Shown here piece by piece: positions 52,963-63,289 of a stretch of DNA of 64,000 bases. Position numbers and translations under genes: made by a program. The number at the start of each line of letters is the position of its first letter. The stretch's first letter is position 1. Location: contig NZ_CP008884.1 in NCBI RefSeq assembly GCF_000725385.1, positions 4,526,001-4,590,000 on the forward strand, in the 5' to 3' direction. The notes under the pieces were generated by a model that did no database searches, was not told where the DNA came from, and was given only the letters and a program-made list of their open reading frames with translations. This stretch comes from Dyella japonica A8. GTDB lineage: Bacteria > Pseudomonadota > Gammaproteobacteria > Xanthomonadales > Rhodanobacteraceae.

Positions 52963-54849
52963 TCAGGACCGGGTCGAGTGCCCAAGGCCGGCAAGCAGCT
53001 GCTCGACCACCTGCTCGGCAAGCTGCTCGGGGCGCAGCCCGACGGTACGCAGATGCAGTTCGGCATCCGCAGGCACCTCGTAAGGCGAATCGATGCCGGT
53101 GAAGTTGACGATCTCGCCGGCACGGGCCTTGCGGTAGAGCCCCTTGGGATCGCGACGCTCGCACTCATCCAGCGTGGTGTCGACGAACACCTCGAGGAAC
53201 TCGCCCTCATCGAACAGGCCGCGCGCAAACTGGCGTTCGCTCTGGAACGGCGAAATGACGCACACCAGCACGATCAGGCCGGCATCGACCATCAGGTGTG
53301 CCACCTCGGCGACACGGCGGACGTTCTCTACGCGTGCCTCGGCCGTGAAGCCCAGGTCCTTGTTCAGGCCATGGCGCAGGTTGTCGCCGTCCAGCATATA
53401 GGTGTGGTAGCCGAGCGAGTGCAGGCGACGCTCGACCAGGTTGGCGATGGTCGACTTGCCCGCGCCGGAAAGCCCGGTGAACCACAGGCAGCGCGCCGAC
53501 TGGCCCTTGCTGACGCTGCGCGCCTCCTTGTTCAGGTCGGTATGCTGCCAATGCACGTTGGCGGCACGGCGCAGCGCGAAGTCCAGCATGCCGCAGCCGA
53601 CGGTGGCATGGGTGGTGCGGTCGATCAGGATGAATCCGCCGAGGGCGTGGTTGTTCTTATACGACTCGAACGCGATGGCATGGTCCAGGTCGATGTTGCA
53701 GTAGCCGACCTCGTTGAGGTCGAGGCGACGGGCGGCCAGCTCGGCCTGCGTGTTCACGTCCACCTTGTGCTTGATCGAGGTGATGCGCGCGTTGACCGTG
53801 CGCGAACCGATCTTCAGCCAGTAGGCACGGTTGGGCAGCAGTGATTCGTCACCCATCCACAGGATATGGGCGGCGAACTGGTCGGCCACCGGCGCGGGGC
53901 GGGCCGCGTCGGCGATCACGTCGCCACGGCTGGCGTCGATCTCGCGGTCTAGCGTCAAGGTCACGGCCTGGCCGGCAACGGCTTCCGGCAGGTCGCCGTC
54001 GGCCGTGACGATGCGCTCGATGCGGGCACGGCGCATGGCCGGCTGCACCACGATCTCCGCGCCGACGGCCACGCGGCCGCCGCTCACGGTGCCGGCGTAA
54101 CCGCGGAAAGAGGCATCGGGGCGGTTCACCCATTGCACCGGCATGCGGAAGTCTTCCGCCTGCGTCACCGCCGTATCGGCTGACTCCAGCAGTGCCAGCA
54201 AGGTGGGGCCCTGGTACCAGGGCATCCGCGTCGACGGCTTGCCGATGTTGTCGCCACCGGGCGCAATCACCGGCAGGCAGTGCACGGTGGTGATGCCCAG
54301 CTGCGCGGCGAGCGCGCGGTACTCATGGGTGATGGCCGCGTAGATGTCCTCGCGGCAATCCACCAGGTCCATCTTGTTCACCGCCAGCACCACCTGGCGG
54401 ATCCCCATCAGGGCGCAGATATAACTGTGGCGGCGCGTTTGCGGCAGCAGGCCCTTGCGCGCATCCACCAACACCACGGCCAGCTGGGCGGTGGATGCGC
54501 CGGTGGCCATGTTGCGGGTGTACTGCTCGTGGCCGGGGCAGTCCGCCACGATGAAGTTGCGGCGCGGCGTGTGGAAATAGCGGTAGGCCACATCGATGGT
54601 GATGCCCTGCTGGCGCTCGGCATCGAGACCATCGGTAAGCAGGGCGAAATCCAGCGCCTCGGGACCGTCGCCGTGCAGCTTGCGGCTGTCGCGCGCCAGC
54701 GCGGCGAGCTGGTCGTCCGGTACGATGCCGGCGTCATAAAGCAGGCGGCCGAGCAAGGTGCTCTTGCCGTCGTCGACGCTGCCGCAGGTGATGAAGCGCA
54801 GCAGGCCGGTATCCGGGGCGATGTTCCCGGCGGGGTCGATGATGGCCAT
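52963..54849 (-). CDS. cysNC: Bifunctional sulfate adenylyltransferase subunit 1 / adenylylsulfate kinase
   Basis: A 628-residue fusion. Residues 1-440 are the CysN GTPase: [19 protein letters not shown] (P-loop), [27 protein letters not shown]. Residues from about 445 are Cys[20 protein letters not shown] (P-loop near 457-466), [40 protein letters not shown]. It makes APS with CysD, using GTP hydrolysis, then phosphorylates it to PAPS. Fused CysNC (NodQ-like) is usual in Xanthomonadales, unlike E. coli. The start overlaps the cysD stop by one base (TGATG). Confidence 0.97.
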   Translation of the reverse strand: MAIIDPAGNIAPDTGLLRFITCGSVDDGKSTLLGRLLYDAGIVPDDQLAALARDSRKLHGDGPEALDFALLTDGLDAERQQGITIDVAYRYFHTPRRNFIVADCPGHEQYTRNMATGASTAQLAVVLVDARKGLLPQTRRHSYICALMGIRQVVLAVNKMDLVDCREDIYAAITHEYRALAAQLGITTVHCLPVIAPGGDNIGKPSTRMPWYQGPTLLALLESADTAVTQAEDFRMPVQWVNRPDASFRGYAGTVSGGRVAVGAEIVVQPAMRRARIERIVTADGDLPEAVAGQAVTLTLDREIDASRGDVIADAARPAPVADQFAAHILWMGDESLLPNRAYWLKIGSRTVNARITSIKHKVDVNTQAELAARRLDLNEVGYCNIDLDHAIAFESYKNNHALGGFILIDRTTHATVGCGMLDFALRRAANVHWQHTDLNKEARSVSKGQSARCLWFTGLSGAGKSTIANLVERRLHSLGYHTYMLDGDNLRHGLNKDLGFTAEARVENVRRVAEVAHLMVDAGLIVLVCVISPFQSERQFARGLFDEGEFLEVFVDTTLDECERRDPKGLYRKARAGEIVNFTGIDSPYEVPADAELHLRTVGLRPEQLAEQVVEQLLAGLGHSTRS

Positions 54850-55751
54850 CAGAAATACCCCTCCTGCTTCTTGCGCTCCATCGATGCGCTGCCGTCGTTG
54901 TCGATCACCCGGCCCTGGCGCTCCGAGCTGCGGGAGGCGGCCATCTCATCGATGATCTGGTCGAGCGTGGCGGCCGTCGATTCCACCGCACCGGTGAGCG
55001 GATAGCAGCCCAGGGTGCGGAACCGCACGCTGCGCATCTCGACCTTCTCGCCCTCGCGCAGGGTGAAGCGATCGTCATCCACCATGAGGAGCGCGCCGTC
55101 ACGCGCGACCACCGGGCGCGGCTTGGCGAAGTACAGCGGCACCACCGGAATCCGCTCGCGCTGGATGTAATGCCAGACGTCCATCTCGGTCCAGTTGGAC
55201 AGGGGGAACACGCGCACGCTTTCACCCTGGTGGATCTGGGTGTTGTAGGTGTGCCAAAGCTCCGGTCGCTGCTGTTTCGGATCCCAACGGTGCTGGGCAT
55301 TGCGGAAGGAGAACACGCGCTCCTTGGCGCGGGATTTCTCCTCGTCGCGTCGAGCGCCACCGATGGCAGCATCGAAACGATAGTGGTCCAGCGCCTGCTT
55401 GAGGGCCACCGTCTTCATCACGTCCGTGTGTACCGCCGAACCATGGGTGAGCGGCGAGATGCCCTGGCGCACGCCTTCCTCATTGATATGCACCAGCACT
55501 TCCACGTCGCCCGCCGCCGCTACCTCATCGCGGAAGGCGATCATTTCGCGGAACTTCCAGGTGGTGTCCACGTGTAGCAGCGGCATCGGCGGGCGGGCCG
55601 GATAGAACGCCTTGCGCAACAAATGCAGCAGGACCGAGGAGTCCTTGCCAATGGAATAAAGCATCACGGGGCGCTCGAAGGCAGCCGCCGTTTCGCGAAA
55701 AATGTGGATGCTCTCGGCTTCGAGGGCGTCCAGATAGGACATGGAAGACAT
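54849..55751 (-). CDS. cysD: Sulfate adenylyltransferase subunit 2
   Basis: A 300-residue PAPS-reductase-family ATP pyrophosphatase. The PP motif region is [65 protein letters not shown] and [16 protein letters not shown] are all conserved. It forms APS from ATP and sulfate with CysN. Start may be ATG 55751 or 55742; the frame to 55811 has no Met signal. The 192-base gap to mlaE holds both divergent promoters, not assignable by eye. Confidence 0.96.
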   Translation of the reverse strand: MSSMSYLDALEAESIHIFRETAAAFERPVMLYSIGKDSSVLLHLLRKAFYPARPPMPLLHVDTTWKFREMIAFRDEVAAAGDVEVLVHINEEGVRQGISPLTHGSAVHTDVMKTVALKQALDHYRFDAAIGGARRDEEKSRAKERVFSFRNAQHRWDPKQQRPELWHTYNTQIHQGESVRVFPLSNWTEMDVWHYIQRERIPVVPLYFAKPRPVVARDGALLMVDDDRFTLREGEKVEMRSVRFRTLGCYPLTGAVESTAATLDQIIDEMAASRSSERQGRVIDNDGSASMERKKQEGYF

Positions 55752-55943
55752 GCGTGGCGTCACTGATTCCTGGAGTCCCGGTCGCACCCGGGCACACGGT
55801 CGATAGGGCAATTTAGCGGAAAATGGCAGGCAGGACAGCGCAGCAGGCCACTCGGCGTAAGGAAACGCTTCAGGTGCACTGGCGATGACCTCACCATCAT
55901 TTCGTCACCTGTCCTACGCGACACTCCACTAAGATCGCGCCCC

Positions 55944-57089
55944 ATGAGTACATCGATGGCGACAGGAAGCGCACAGCTCGATGCCACGGCCACGCCTCCC
56001 CGCCTGCGTGTGGCTGGCGACTGGACGCTGGCCCATTACGCAGCGCTGGAACGCACGGTCGATGGACTGAAGAGCCGGCTGGACACCCATACTCCCATCG
56101 ACCTGAGTGCGCTGGGCGCCCTGGACACCGCCGGCGCCGCCTTGCTGGCCGGCCTGCTTGGCGCCGCCCGGCTGGGGGATCTGGCCACCGACGACCCCAC
56201 CCTGCCGGCCGCCCAGCGGGCGCTGCTGCAGACCGTCGGCAAGGCGATGGCCGGCTATGTCGAACCACGGACCGCGCGCCGGCACAACACCGCCACCGAG
56301 GTGCTCGCACGCATCGGTGCGGCGATGGAAAACGTCTGGCACCAGCAGGTCCGCCTGCTCGGCTTCGTCGGCCTGACCCTGCAGACCCTCGCGCGCACGA
56401 TCGGGCATCCGCGCCGCTGGCGCATCACCTCGCTGGTGTCGCATATCGAACAGACCGGCCTGGATGCGGTGCCCATCGTGGCGCTGCTGACCTTCATGGT
56501 GGGCGCGGTAGTGGCCTTTCTTGGCTCCACCGTGCTGGCCGACTTCGGCGCCACCATTTATACGGTGGACCTGGTGGCGTTCTCGTTCCTGCGCGAATTC
56601 GGCGTGCTGCTCACCGCCATCCTGATGGCCGGCCGCACCGCCAGCGCGTTTACCGCGCAGATCGGCTCGATGAAGGCTAACGAGGAAATCGACGCCATCC
56701 GTGCGCTGGGGCTCGATCCGATGGAGCTGCTGGTGCTGCCCCGCGTGCTGGCCATGCTGGCGTCGCTGCCCATGCTCACCTTTCTTGCCATGATCGCCGG
56801 CCTGATCGGCGGCGGCCTGGTCTGCGCGCTGGTGCTCGACATCCCGCCGGTGATGTTCGTGAACCTGGTCAAGTCGGATATTGGTGTGCGGCATTTTCTG
56901 GTCGGCATTGCCAAGGCGCCGGTATTCGCCTTCCTGATCGCGGTCATCGGCTGTCTTGAAGGCTTCAAGGTGAGTGGCAGCGCGGAGTCCGTGGGTGAGC
57001 ACACCACCTCCAGCGTGGTGCAGTCGATCTTCGTGGTGATCCTGCTCGATGCCGTGGCCGCACTCTTCTATATGGAGATGGGTTGGTGA
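55944..57089 (+). CDS. mlaE: STAS-MlaE fusion, lipid ABC transporter permease
   Basis: A 381-residue protein. Residues about 15-110 form a STAS domain (LRVAGDWTLAHYAALE, IDLSALGALDTAGAALLAGLLG), the role played by separate MlaB in E. coli. Residues 125-381 are the MlaE permease: LDAVPIVALLTFMVGAVVAFLG, TAILMAGRTASAFTAQIGSMKANEEIDAIRALGLDPMELLVLPRVLA, the family hallmark with the EIDA coupling helix. It drives phospholipid transport across the envelope with the three genes behind it. Start 55944; ATG 55956 also possible. Confidence 0.95.
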   Translation: MSTSMATGSAQLDATATPPRLRVAGDWTLAHYAALERTVDGLKSRLDTHTPIDLSALGALDTAGAALLAGLLGAARLGDLATDDPTLPAAQRALLQTVGKAMAGYVEPRTARRHNTATEVLARIGAAMENVWHQQVRLLGFVGLTLQTLARTIGHPRRWRITSLVSHIEQTGLDAVPIVALLTFMVGAVVAFLGSTVLADFGATIYTVDLVAFSFLREFGVLLTAILMAGRTASAFTAQIGSMKANEEIDAIRALGLDPMELLVLPRVLAMLASLPMLTFLAMIAGLIGGGLVCALVLDIPPVMFVNLVKSDIGVRHFLVGIAKAPVFAFLIAVIGCLEGFKVSGSAESVGEHTTSSVVQSIFVVILLDAVAALFYMEMGW

Positions 57090-57901
57090 ACGCCGTCGCG
57101 AAACCGCAGCCGATCGATGACGTGATCCAGGTCCGCGACCTGGTGAACCGCTTCGGTACGCAGACCGTGCATGAGCACCTGGACCTGGACGTCCGCCGCG
57201 GCGAGATCCTCGGCGTCGTCGGTGGTTCGGGCACCGGCAAGTCGGTGCTCCTGCGCAGCATCGTCGGATTGCGCCGCCCCACCTCGGGTCAGGTGCATGT
57301 GTTCGGGCAGGACCTGCTGAGCCTGCCGCCCGAACAGCGCTCCCGTGTGGAACGTCGCTTCGGCGTGCTGTTCCAGAACGGTGCGTTGTTCTCCTCGCTC
57401 AATATCGTGGAGAACGTGGCGATGCCGCTGATCGAACACGCCAGCCTCACACGCCCGGAGGCACAGCAACTGGGTGGCGTGAAGCTGGCGCTCGCCGGCC
57501 TGCCCGCGGGTGCCGAGACAAAGTATCCCTCCGAGCTGTCCGGCGGCATGGTGAAGCGCGCGGCACTCGCGCGTGCGCTGGCGCTGGACCCCGAAATCCT
57601 CTTCCTGGACGAACCCACCGCCGGCCTGGACCCGATCAGCGCCGCCGCGTTCGACCAGCTGATCCTGACCCTGCGCGACGCGCTGGGCCTGACGGTTTTC
57701 CTGGTCACGCACGACCTGGACACGCTGTACACGATCTGCGACCGCGTGGCGGTACTGTCGCAGAAGAAGGTGCTGGTGGTGGGTCCGCTCGACGAAGTGG
57801 CCCAATACCCCGATCCATGGGTGCAAGCCTACTTCCACGGCCCGCGCGGCCGCGCCGCCGAAGAAGCGCACGAGCGCGAGCATTCCCCCGAGGTGAAGTG
57901 A
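57086..57901 (+). CDS. mlaF: Mla-type ABC transporter ATP-binding protein
   Basis: A 271-residue ABC ATPase: Walker A GVVGGSGTGKSVLL, Q-loop GVLFQNGALFSSLNIVENVAMPL, signature SELSGGMVKRAALARALAL, Walker B ILFLDEPTAGLDPISA, and switch histidine FLVTHDL. The LSGGMVKR variant is typical of MlaF/Ttg2A. The start is GTG 57086, overlapping the mlaE stop as GTGA. Confidence 0.96.
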   Translation: MNAVAKPQPIDDVIQVRDLVNRFGTQTVHEHLDLDVRRGEILGVVGGSGTGKSVLLRSIVGLRRPTSGQVHVFGQDLLSLPPEQRSRVERRFGVLFQNGALFSSLNIVENVAMPLIEHASLTRPEAQQLGGVKLALAGLPAGAETKYPSELSGGMVKRAALARALALDPEILFLDEPTAGLDPISAAAFDQLILTLRDALGLTVFLVTHDLDTLYTICDRVAVLSQKKVLVVGPLDEVAQYPDPWVQAYFHGPRGRAAEEAHEREHSPEVK

Positions 57902-57902
57902 T

Positions 57903-58841
57903 ATGGAAACGCGTGCCCATCACGTACTCATAGGCCTGTTCACGGTGATCGTGGTGGCCGCCGCGCTGATGTTTGCGCTGTGGCTGGCCAAGTCCAGTTC
58001 GGACCGCCAGTTCGCCGATTACCAGGTGGTGTTCAACGAGGCCGTGGTTGGCCTTTCGCAGGGCAGTGCCGTGCAATACAACGGCATCAAGGTGGGCGAC
58101 GTCACCCAGCTCAAGCTCGATCCCCAGGACCCCCGCAAGGTGCTGGCGCGCATCCGCGTGGGTGGCGATACGCCGGTGAAACAGGACACCCATGCCAAGC
58201 TCACGATGACCGGCGTGACGGGCCTGTCGATCATCCAGCTCAGTGGTGGCTCACCGAACAGTCCGGCGCTGGAATCACGCGACGGCCAGCCACCGGTGAT
58301 CGTGGCAGACCCTTCGCCGCTGAGCCGCATCCTGGCCAACGGCGAGGATCTGGTGACCAACATCAATGAAGTCGTCGCGCGCGCCAACATGCTGCTGTCA
58401 CCGGAGAACACCGAACGCATCAGCCGCACGCTGGAGCATCTGGACCAGGCTACCGGCGCCGTCGCCGCACAGCGTGACGACATCCGCCAGCTGCTGCAGC
58501 AACTGGCGCAGGCCAGCAAGCAGGCGAACGAGACACTGGCGCAGACCAACCAGCTCGTTCGCAACGCCAATGGGCTGCTCGACAACCAGGGTCGGGAGAC
58601 ACTGGACAGCGCGCGCAAGACCATGGCGTCGCTGGAACATTCCTCGGCCGAAATCGACCGCCTGCTCAGCGACAATCGCGCCGCCATCAACGGCGGTTTG
58701 CAAGGCTTCAGCGAACTGGGCCCGGCCGTGCGCGAACTGCGCGATGCCGCCGGCTCGCTGCGCGGCATCTCGCGCCGCTTCGACGACAACCCGGCCGGCT
58801 TCCTGCTTGGTCGCGAACGCAACAAGGAGTTTGAGCCATGA
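57903..58841 (+). CDS. mlaD: MlaD (MCE domain) periplasmic substrate-binding protein
   Basis: A 312-residue protein with one N-terminal anchor helix (VLIGLFTVIVVAAALMFALWLA), an MCE domain (about 38-117: YQVVFNEAVVGLSQGSAVQYNGIKVGDV, TMTGVTGLSIIQLSGG) and a long helical C terminus rich in Q and N (about 140-275), longer than in E. coli MlaD (183 residues). MCE hexamers with helical extensions form tunnels for lipids. It starts one base after the mlaF stop. Confidence 0.94.
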   Translation: METRAHHVLIGLFTVIVVAAALMFALWLAKSSSDRQFADYQVVFNEAVVGLSQGSAVQYNGIKVGDVTQLKLDPQDPRKVLARIRVGGDTPVKQDTHAKLTMTGVTGLSIIQLSGGSPNSPALESRDGQPPVIVADPSPLSRILANGEDLVTNINEVVARANMLLSPENTERISRTLEHLDQATGAVAAQRDDIRQLLQQLAQASKQANETLAQTNQLVRNANGLLDNQGRETLDSARKTMASLEHSSAEIDRLLSDNRAAINGGLQGFSELGPAVRELRDAAGSLRGISRRFDDNPAGFLLGRERNKEFEP

Positions 58842-59461
58842 GGTTGCTCGCCCATCTTTTCGCCGGGACGGCGATCGCCCTGCTGACGGCCTGCTCGGTG
58901 CTGCCCAAGTCGGAGCCGCAGCAGATCTACCGTCTGCCCGCCACACCGCTGCCGCATGACATCGGCGCCCCCGTCACCTGGTCGCTGCGCGTCGACACGC
59001 CGCACGCGGAGCGCATGATCGACAGCGCGCGCATCACCGTGCTGCCTCAGGGCGACACGATGAGCGTGTACAAAGGTGCGCGCTGGAGTGACTCAGCCAC
59101 GACGCTGCTGCGCAACCGCCTGGTCGATGCCTTCCGCGACAATGGGCGCATCCCCGGCCTCAGCAGCGATGAAACCAGCCTGCAGGCAGACTACTTCCTG
59201 TCTGGTGACCTGCGCGCCTTCCAGTCCGTTTACGAGAACGGCCAGCCCGTGGTGGTGATCCGCTTCGATGCGCGGCTGGTGCAGACCAATGGGCTGCGCA
59301 TCGTGGCCAGCCGCCGCTTCGACATCACCCAGCCAGTGGGCGGCACGGCGGTGACGCAGGTCGTCACGGCCTTCGGGCAAGCCACCGATGCGCTCGCCTC
59401 GCAGATGGTGAACTGGACGCTGCAGCAGCCGCTGGACCGCCCTGATTCGCGCACCCACTGA
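58838..59461 (+). CDS. ABC-type transport auxiliary lipoprotein (PqiC-like)
   Basis: A 207-residue lipoprotein with lipobox LLTACSVLPKSE (Cys19). IYRLPATP and the following SLRVDTPHAERMIDSARITVLP are typical of the ABC_trans_aux/PqiC family (DUF330-like), as is RWSDSATTLLRNRLVDAFRD. It overlaps mlaD by four bases and replaces MlaC, which is not seen here. Such lipoproteins sit in the outer membrane and dock the MCE tube (family knowledge). Confidence 0.9.
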   Translation: MRLLAHLFAGTAIALLTACSVLPKSEPQQIYRLPATPLPHDIGAPVTWSLRVDTPHAERMIDSARITVLPQGDTMSVYKGARWSDSATTLLRNRLVDAFRDNGRIPGLSSDETSLQADYFLSGDLRAFQSVYENGQPVVVIRFDARLVQTNGLRIVASRRFDITQPVGGTAVTQVVTAFGQATDALASQMVNWTLQQPLDRPDSRTH

Positions 59462-59465
59462 GTCG

Positions 59466-60086
59466 CTAGCGCAGCGAGGCATCCACCCAACGGAAGGTCA
59501 GGTTGAGTCGCGGCCCCACGGCTGCACTCGTTCTGGGCAGGTCGTGCACGTAAAGTCGCTGGGTGTCGCCCGCCATGCGCAGCAGGCTGCCGTGCCCCAG
59601 TTCGATGCCCAGCATGTCGCCGCCCTCGCGGGACTTGAGGCGGAACCGTCGCACGGCACCAAGGCTCAACGACGCGATAACGGGCCGCGGTCCGAGTTCG
59701 GGCTCGTTGTCACTGTGCCAACCCATCGAATCCCGGCCGTTGCGGTAGAGATTGGCGAGCACGCTGTTGAAGCGCGCTCCGCACGCCTGGGCGACGCGAT
59801 CACGCAGTAAAGCCAGTGCCGGCGTCCACGGGTGCGGTTCAAAGCGCGTGCGCGAATAGACGTAGGTGGCGTCCTCGTCGCCGATCCAACAGCTCAGGCG
59901 AGGCGAGTCCACTTCCTTGCCGAAGATACGGATGCGATGGACTTCCCACGGAATCGCTGCCTGGGCATCGGCCAGCAAGGCATCGGCTTCGTCGCCAGCC
60001 AGCCAGGCCGGCCACCACGAAAGCTCGCCTCCCGGCAACGGCAACGACTCCCAGCCACCCGATGTCGCCTGATCGAACAAACCCAC
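59466..60086 (-). CDS. alkB: Alpha-ketoglutarate-dependent DNA repair dioxygenase, AlkB family
   Basis: A 206-residue Fe(II)/2-oxoglutarate dioxygenase that removes alkyl groups from N1-methyladenine and N3-methylcytosine. Iron ligands: H124 and D126 (MGWHSDNEPELG) and H181 (LYVHDLPR); R193 and R199 (RLNLTFRW) are the 2-oxoglutarate/fold arginines. NSVLANLYRNGRDSMGWHSD is closer to eukaryotic AlkB-homologue 2/3-type and bacterial short AlkB proteins. Start is GTG 60086 with AGGTG upstream. Convergent with the Mla operon. Confidence 0.94.
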   Translation of the reverse strand: MGLFDQATSGGWESLPLPGGELSWWPAWLAGDEADALLADAQAAIPWEVHRIRIFGKEVDSPRLSCWIGDEDATYVYSRTRFEPHPWTPALALLRDRVAQACGARFNSVLANLYRNGRDSMGWHSDNEPELGPRPVIASLSLGAVRRFRLKSREGGDMLGIELGHGSLLRMAGDTQRLYVHDLPRTSAAVGPRLNLTFRWVDASLR

Positions 60087-60104
60087 CGCACCTGCCCCGC
60101 TAGG

Positions 60105-61502
60105 TCAGCTGATGGCCGGGAATGCCGGCTCCACGTCGAGCGTCGCCGCACACACCGAGGCGAGTTCGAGCAGGCGCAGATCCGATCCGCGCGCCCCCAC
60201 CAGTTGCAGGCCAATCGGCATACCATCCGGCAGATAGCCCATGGGAATATTCACCGCCGGGCAACCGGCCAGGCTGGCGAAGCTGGTCAGGTCGGCCTGT
60301 GAATCGGGCACCGGGCCATCCAGCGGAAACGCGCCCTGTGGCGTGGTGGGCATCACCAGCACGTCGATCTGCGCGAACAGTCGGCGCATCTTCAGCGTGG
60401 CGGCGTCGAGCACGCGATCGGCGGCGGCATAGTCGGCCGCACTCTTGCCGGCGGCATAACTCAACAGGCGGCGGAAATGCTCGGACGCCCGATGCCCGGT
60501 GTCGGCCAGGTCGGCGGCGAACGTGCCCAGCATCTCCGCCTCCATCAGCAGCAGGCCGGCACGACGCGTGCGGGCGAAATCCCAGTCGTCGAAGTCCACG
60601 GTGCGGCGCTCACCCAGTTCACGCGGCCATTTGTCCAGCGCGGCCTGGAACACGTCCACGACGTCCCGGTGCACGCCGACAGCCGCCAGGTTGGGAAGGA
60701 ACCCGGCCCGCAGGCGACCCGGTTCCCAGTCCGGCGGCGACAGCGCCACGCGCCGGCGACGCGAGCGCGCATCGTCGGCGTCATAACCGGCCAACACCTG
60801 CAGCAACACCGTCAGGTCGTCCGCGCTGCGTGCGAGCAGGCCGACGGTATCGAGCCGACGCGCCGCGGGCACCATGCCGCGCGCGGAGATTTCGCCATGC
60901 GTCGGCTTGAGCGCGTAGACGCCGCAGTAGCTCGCAGGAATGCGGACGGACCCAAGGCTGTCCGATCCCACCGCCGCCGCCGCCAGCCCAGCCGCCACCG
61001 CGGCCGCCGCGCCGCCGGACGATCCGCCAGCGGTGTAGCCATGGCGATGCGGATTGTGCGTTGCACCGAAATGCGGATTGTCGGTGACCGCGCCCAGCGC
61101 CCCCTCGTCCATATTGGTCTTGCCGACCAGCACCGCCCCGGAGGCGCGCAGGCGCGCCACCACGTGGGCATCCTCCACCACCGGCTCACGGCGTCCGGCC
61201 AGCCCCGCGCTGGTGGGCCAGCCGGCCACGTCGAAGTTGTCCTTGAGGGCAATGGGAATGCCATCAAGCCGGCCGATCACGCCGTCGCGGCGCCGGTGCT
61301 GGGCGGCCAGCGCCTGCTCCTGCAGCATCGCTGAGCTGAGGCTGACATAGGCATTCAAGGACGGATTGAGGCGCTCGATCGCTTCCAGATACGTCTCAGC
61401 CAGGGCCTGTGGCTGCACGCGCTCCACCGCCAGCCAGTGCAGCAACTGGCACATGGTGGCCCGGCGAAGGTCACGTTCGCTGATCGCTGGTTGCACAGTC
61501 AT
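60105..61502 (-). CDS. Amidase signature family hydrolase
   Basis: A 465-residue amidase with the Ser-cisSer-Lys triad: lysine in GIPIALKDNFDVAG, cis-serine in YTAGGSSGGAAAAVAAG, nucleophile in AAVGSDSLGSVRIPASYCG. In most members the last motif is GTDTGGS; here it is GSDSLGS, so the oxyanion loop differs. The C terminus LAGCPAVNIPMGYLPDGMPIGLQLVG is standard. It is not GatA because gatB/C are absent. Substrate unknown. Located 19 bases upstream of alkB on the same strand, so possibly co-transcribed. Confidence 0.92.
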   Translation of the reverse strand: MTVQPAISERDLRRATMCQLLHWLAVERVQPQALAETYLEAIERLNPSLNAYVSLSSAMLQEQALAAQHRRRDGVIGRLDGIPIALKDNFDVAGWPTSAGLAGRREPVVEDAHVVARLRASGAVLVGKTNMDEGALGAVTDNPHFGATHNPHRHGYTAGGSSGGAAAAVAAGLAAAAVGSDSLGSVRIPASYCGVYALKPTHGEISARGMVPAARRLDTVGLLARSADDLTVLLQVLAGYDADDARSRRRRVALSPPDWEPGRLRAGFLPNLAAVGVHRDVVDVFQAALDKWPRELGERRTVDFDDWDFARTRRAGLLLMEAEMLGTFAADLADTGHRASEHFRRLLSYAAGKSAADYAAADRVLDAATLKMRRLFAQIDVLVMPTTPQGAFPLDGPVPDSQADLTSFASLAGCPAVNIPMGYLPDGMPIGLQLVGARGSDLRLLELASVCAATLDVEPAFPAIS

Positions 61503-61669
61503 GCTTTCTTCCCTGTGTCGCTGTGAGGGGATTATGGCTACTGCCGATGAAGGCTTTGCAAGGATCTGGCCACCGTTGCCCCCGGTGGCCCGAACCCGGA
61601 CAATGCCGGTTTGTCCGCTCCATACGTCATGGAACGGTATCGTGCCGCACTAGCCTTCCGGAGTCCGCC

Positions 61670-63274
61670 ATGAGCGACCGCGAAATCATGGAATACGACG
61701 TTGTCGTCGTTGGCGCAGGCCCCTCCGGGCTGGCGTTCGCCATCCGCCTCAAGCAACTGAAGCCGGAAACGAGCGTGTGCGTCATCGAAAAGGCGTCCAC
61801 CATCGGTGCCCAGATCCTGTCCGGCGCGGTGATCGAACCGCAGCCACTGGATGCCCTGCTGCCGGGTTGGCGCGACAATCCGCCGCCGATCTGCGTGCCG
61901 GCCACCGAGGACGAATTCTGGCTGCTCAGCAAGACCGGCGCCCGCAAGCTGCCGGTGCCCCCGGGCATGAACAACCACGGCAACGTCATCGTGTCGCTGG
62001 GCGCCCTGTGCGCATGGCTGGCGCCACAGGCGGAGGCGCTGGGCGTGGACGTGTTCCCTGGCTTCGCCGCGGCCGACAACATCTATAATGACGACGGCTC
62101 CGTCGCCGGCGTGCGCATCGGCGACATGGGCGTGGCAAAGGACGGCTCGCACAAGCCGGGCTACACGCAGGGCATCGACATCAAGGCCAAGGTCACCGTG
62201 CTGGCCGAAGGCGCGCGCGGCAGCCTGACCAAGCAGCTGATCAAGCGCTTCAAGCTGGACAAGGACAGCGACCCGCAGGGCTACTCCATCGGCATCAAGG
62301 AGCTGTGGCAGGTGCCTGCCGGACGCGTGCAGCCGGGCAAGATCGTGCACAGCTTCGGCTGGCCGGCCGACAGCCATACCTACGGCGGCAGCTTCCTCTA
62401 TCACCTGGACAAGGACCGCATCGCGCTGGGCTACGTCAGCGGCCTGGACTACAGCGATCCCAACTACCAGCCGTGGGAGGCCTTCCAGCAGTGGAAGAAC
62501 CACCCGTCGGTGAAGTCGCTGCTCGAGGGCGGCAGCATCCTCTCGGCCGGCGCACGCGCCATCGTCACGGGCGGCTACCAGTCCCTGCCGACGGTAGAGA
62601 TGCCGGGTGCGCTGCTCATCGGCGACACCGCCGGCCTGCTCAACGTGCCCAAGATCAAGGGCACGCACCAGGCGATCAAGAGCGGCATGCTGGCGGCCGA
62701 GCACCTGGTGGCCAACGACCTCAACCCCGCGGGTTTCGATGCCAAGCTGCGCGCCTCGGACGTGATGGCCGAGCTCAAGAAGGTGCGCAACATCAAGCCC
62801 GGCTTCAAGAAGGGCCTGTGGTTCGGCATGTTGAACGCGGCCTGGGAAACCGTGCTGGGCGGCGCCTCGCCGTGGACGCTGAAGAACAAGGCCGACTGGT
62901 CGTCCCTGCACAAGCTGGGCGAGCAGGAGGAGCCCAAGCGCGACTACGTACAACCCCGCGAACTGCCGCCGCGCGATCGCCTGGCCGGCGTCTACTTCGC
63001 CGCCACCGAGCACGACGAAGACCAGCCCATCCACCTGCACGTCTCCGATACCGACGTGTGCGTGACCAAGTGCAGCGTGGAATACGGCAACCCGTGCACG
63101 CGCTTCTGTCCGGCCGGTGTTTACGAGATCGTCGATGACGAGGCGGGCAAGCGCCTGCAGATCAACGCCGCCAACTGCGTGCACTGCAAGACCTGCGACA
63201 TCAAGGATCCCTACCAGATCATCAACTGGGTCACGCCGGAAGGCGGTTCGGGTCCGAACTACCAGAATCTCTGA
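61670..63274 (+). CDS. Electron transfer flavoprotein-ubiquinone oxidoreductase
   Basis: A 534-residue iron-sulfur flavoprotein passing electrons from acyl-CoA dehydrogenases via ETF to ubiquinone. N-terminal FAD motif YDVVVVGAGPSGLAFAIRL; GAQILSGAVIEPQPLD; GWPADSHTYGGSFLYHLD; LLIGDTAGLLNVPKIKGTHQAIKSG; and a C-terminal 4Fe-4S domain, KCSVEYGNPCTRFCPAGVYE with CVHCKTCDIKDPYQIINWV. Length equals that of human/bacterial ETF-QO. Start at 61670 (GGAG upstream). Functionally linked with fadE at 28 kb, though not adjacent. Confidence 0.97.
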   Translation: MSDREIMEYDVVVVGAGPSGLAFAIRLKQLKPETSVCVIEKASTIGAQILSGAVIEPQPLDALLPGWRDNPPPICVPATEDEFWLLSKTGARKLPVPPGMNNHGNVIVSLGALCAWLAPQAEALGVDVFPGFAAADNIYNDDGSVAGVRIGDMGVAKDGSHKPGYTQGIDIKAKVTVLAEGARGSLTKQLIKRFKLDKDSDPQGYSIGIKELWQVPAGRVQPGKIVHSFGWPADSHTYGGSFLYHLDKDRIALGYVSGLDYSDPNYQPWEAFQQWKNHPSVKSLLEGGSILSAGARAIVTGGYQSLPTVEMPGALLIGDTAGLLNVPKIKGTHQAIKSGMLAAEHLVANDLNPAGFDAKLRASDVMAELKKVRNIKPGFKKGLWFGMLNAAWETVLGGASPWTLKNKADWSSLHKLGEQEEPKRDYVQPRELPPRDRLAGVYFAATEHDEDQPIHLHVSDTDVCVTKCSVEYGNPCTRFCPAGVYEIVDDEAGKRLQINAANCVHCKTCDIKDPYQIINWVTPEGGSGPNYQNL

Positions 63275-63289
63275 CCCGAGGGCATAGCG

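Noticed and set aside
51658..53844. 728-residue plus-strand frame opposite gcvT and cysNC
   Set aside because: It spans two real genes and their gap; composition is typical of a shadow.
60105..61502. Amidase as GatA of the tRNA amidotransferase
   Set aside because: No gatB or gatC nearby, and the nucleophile motif differs (GSDSLGS).
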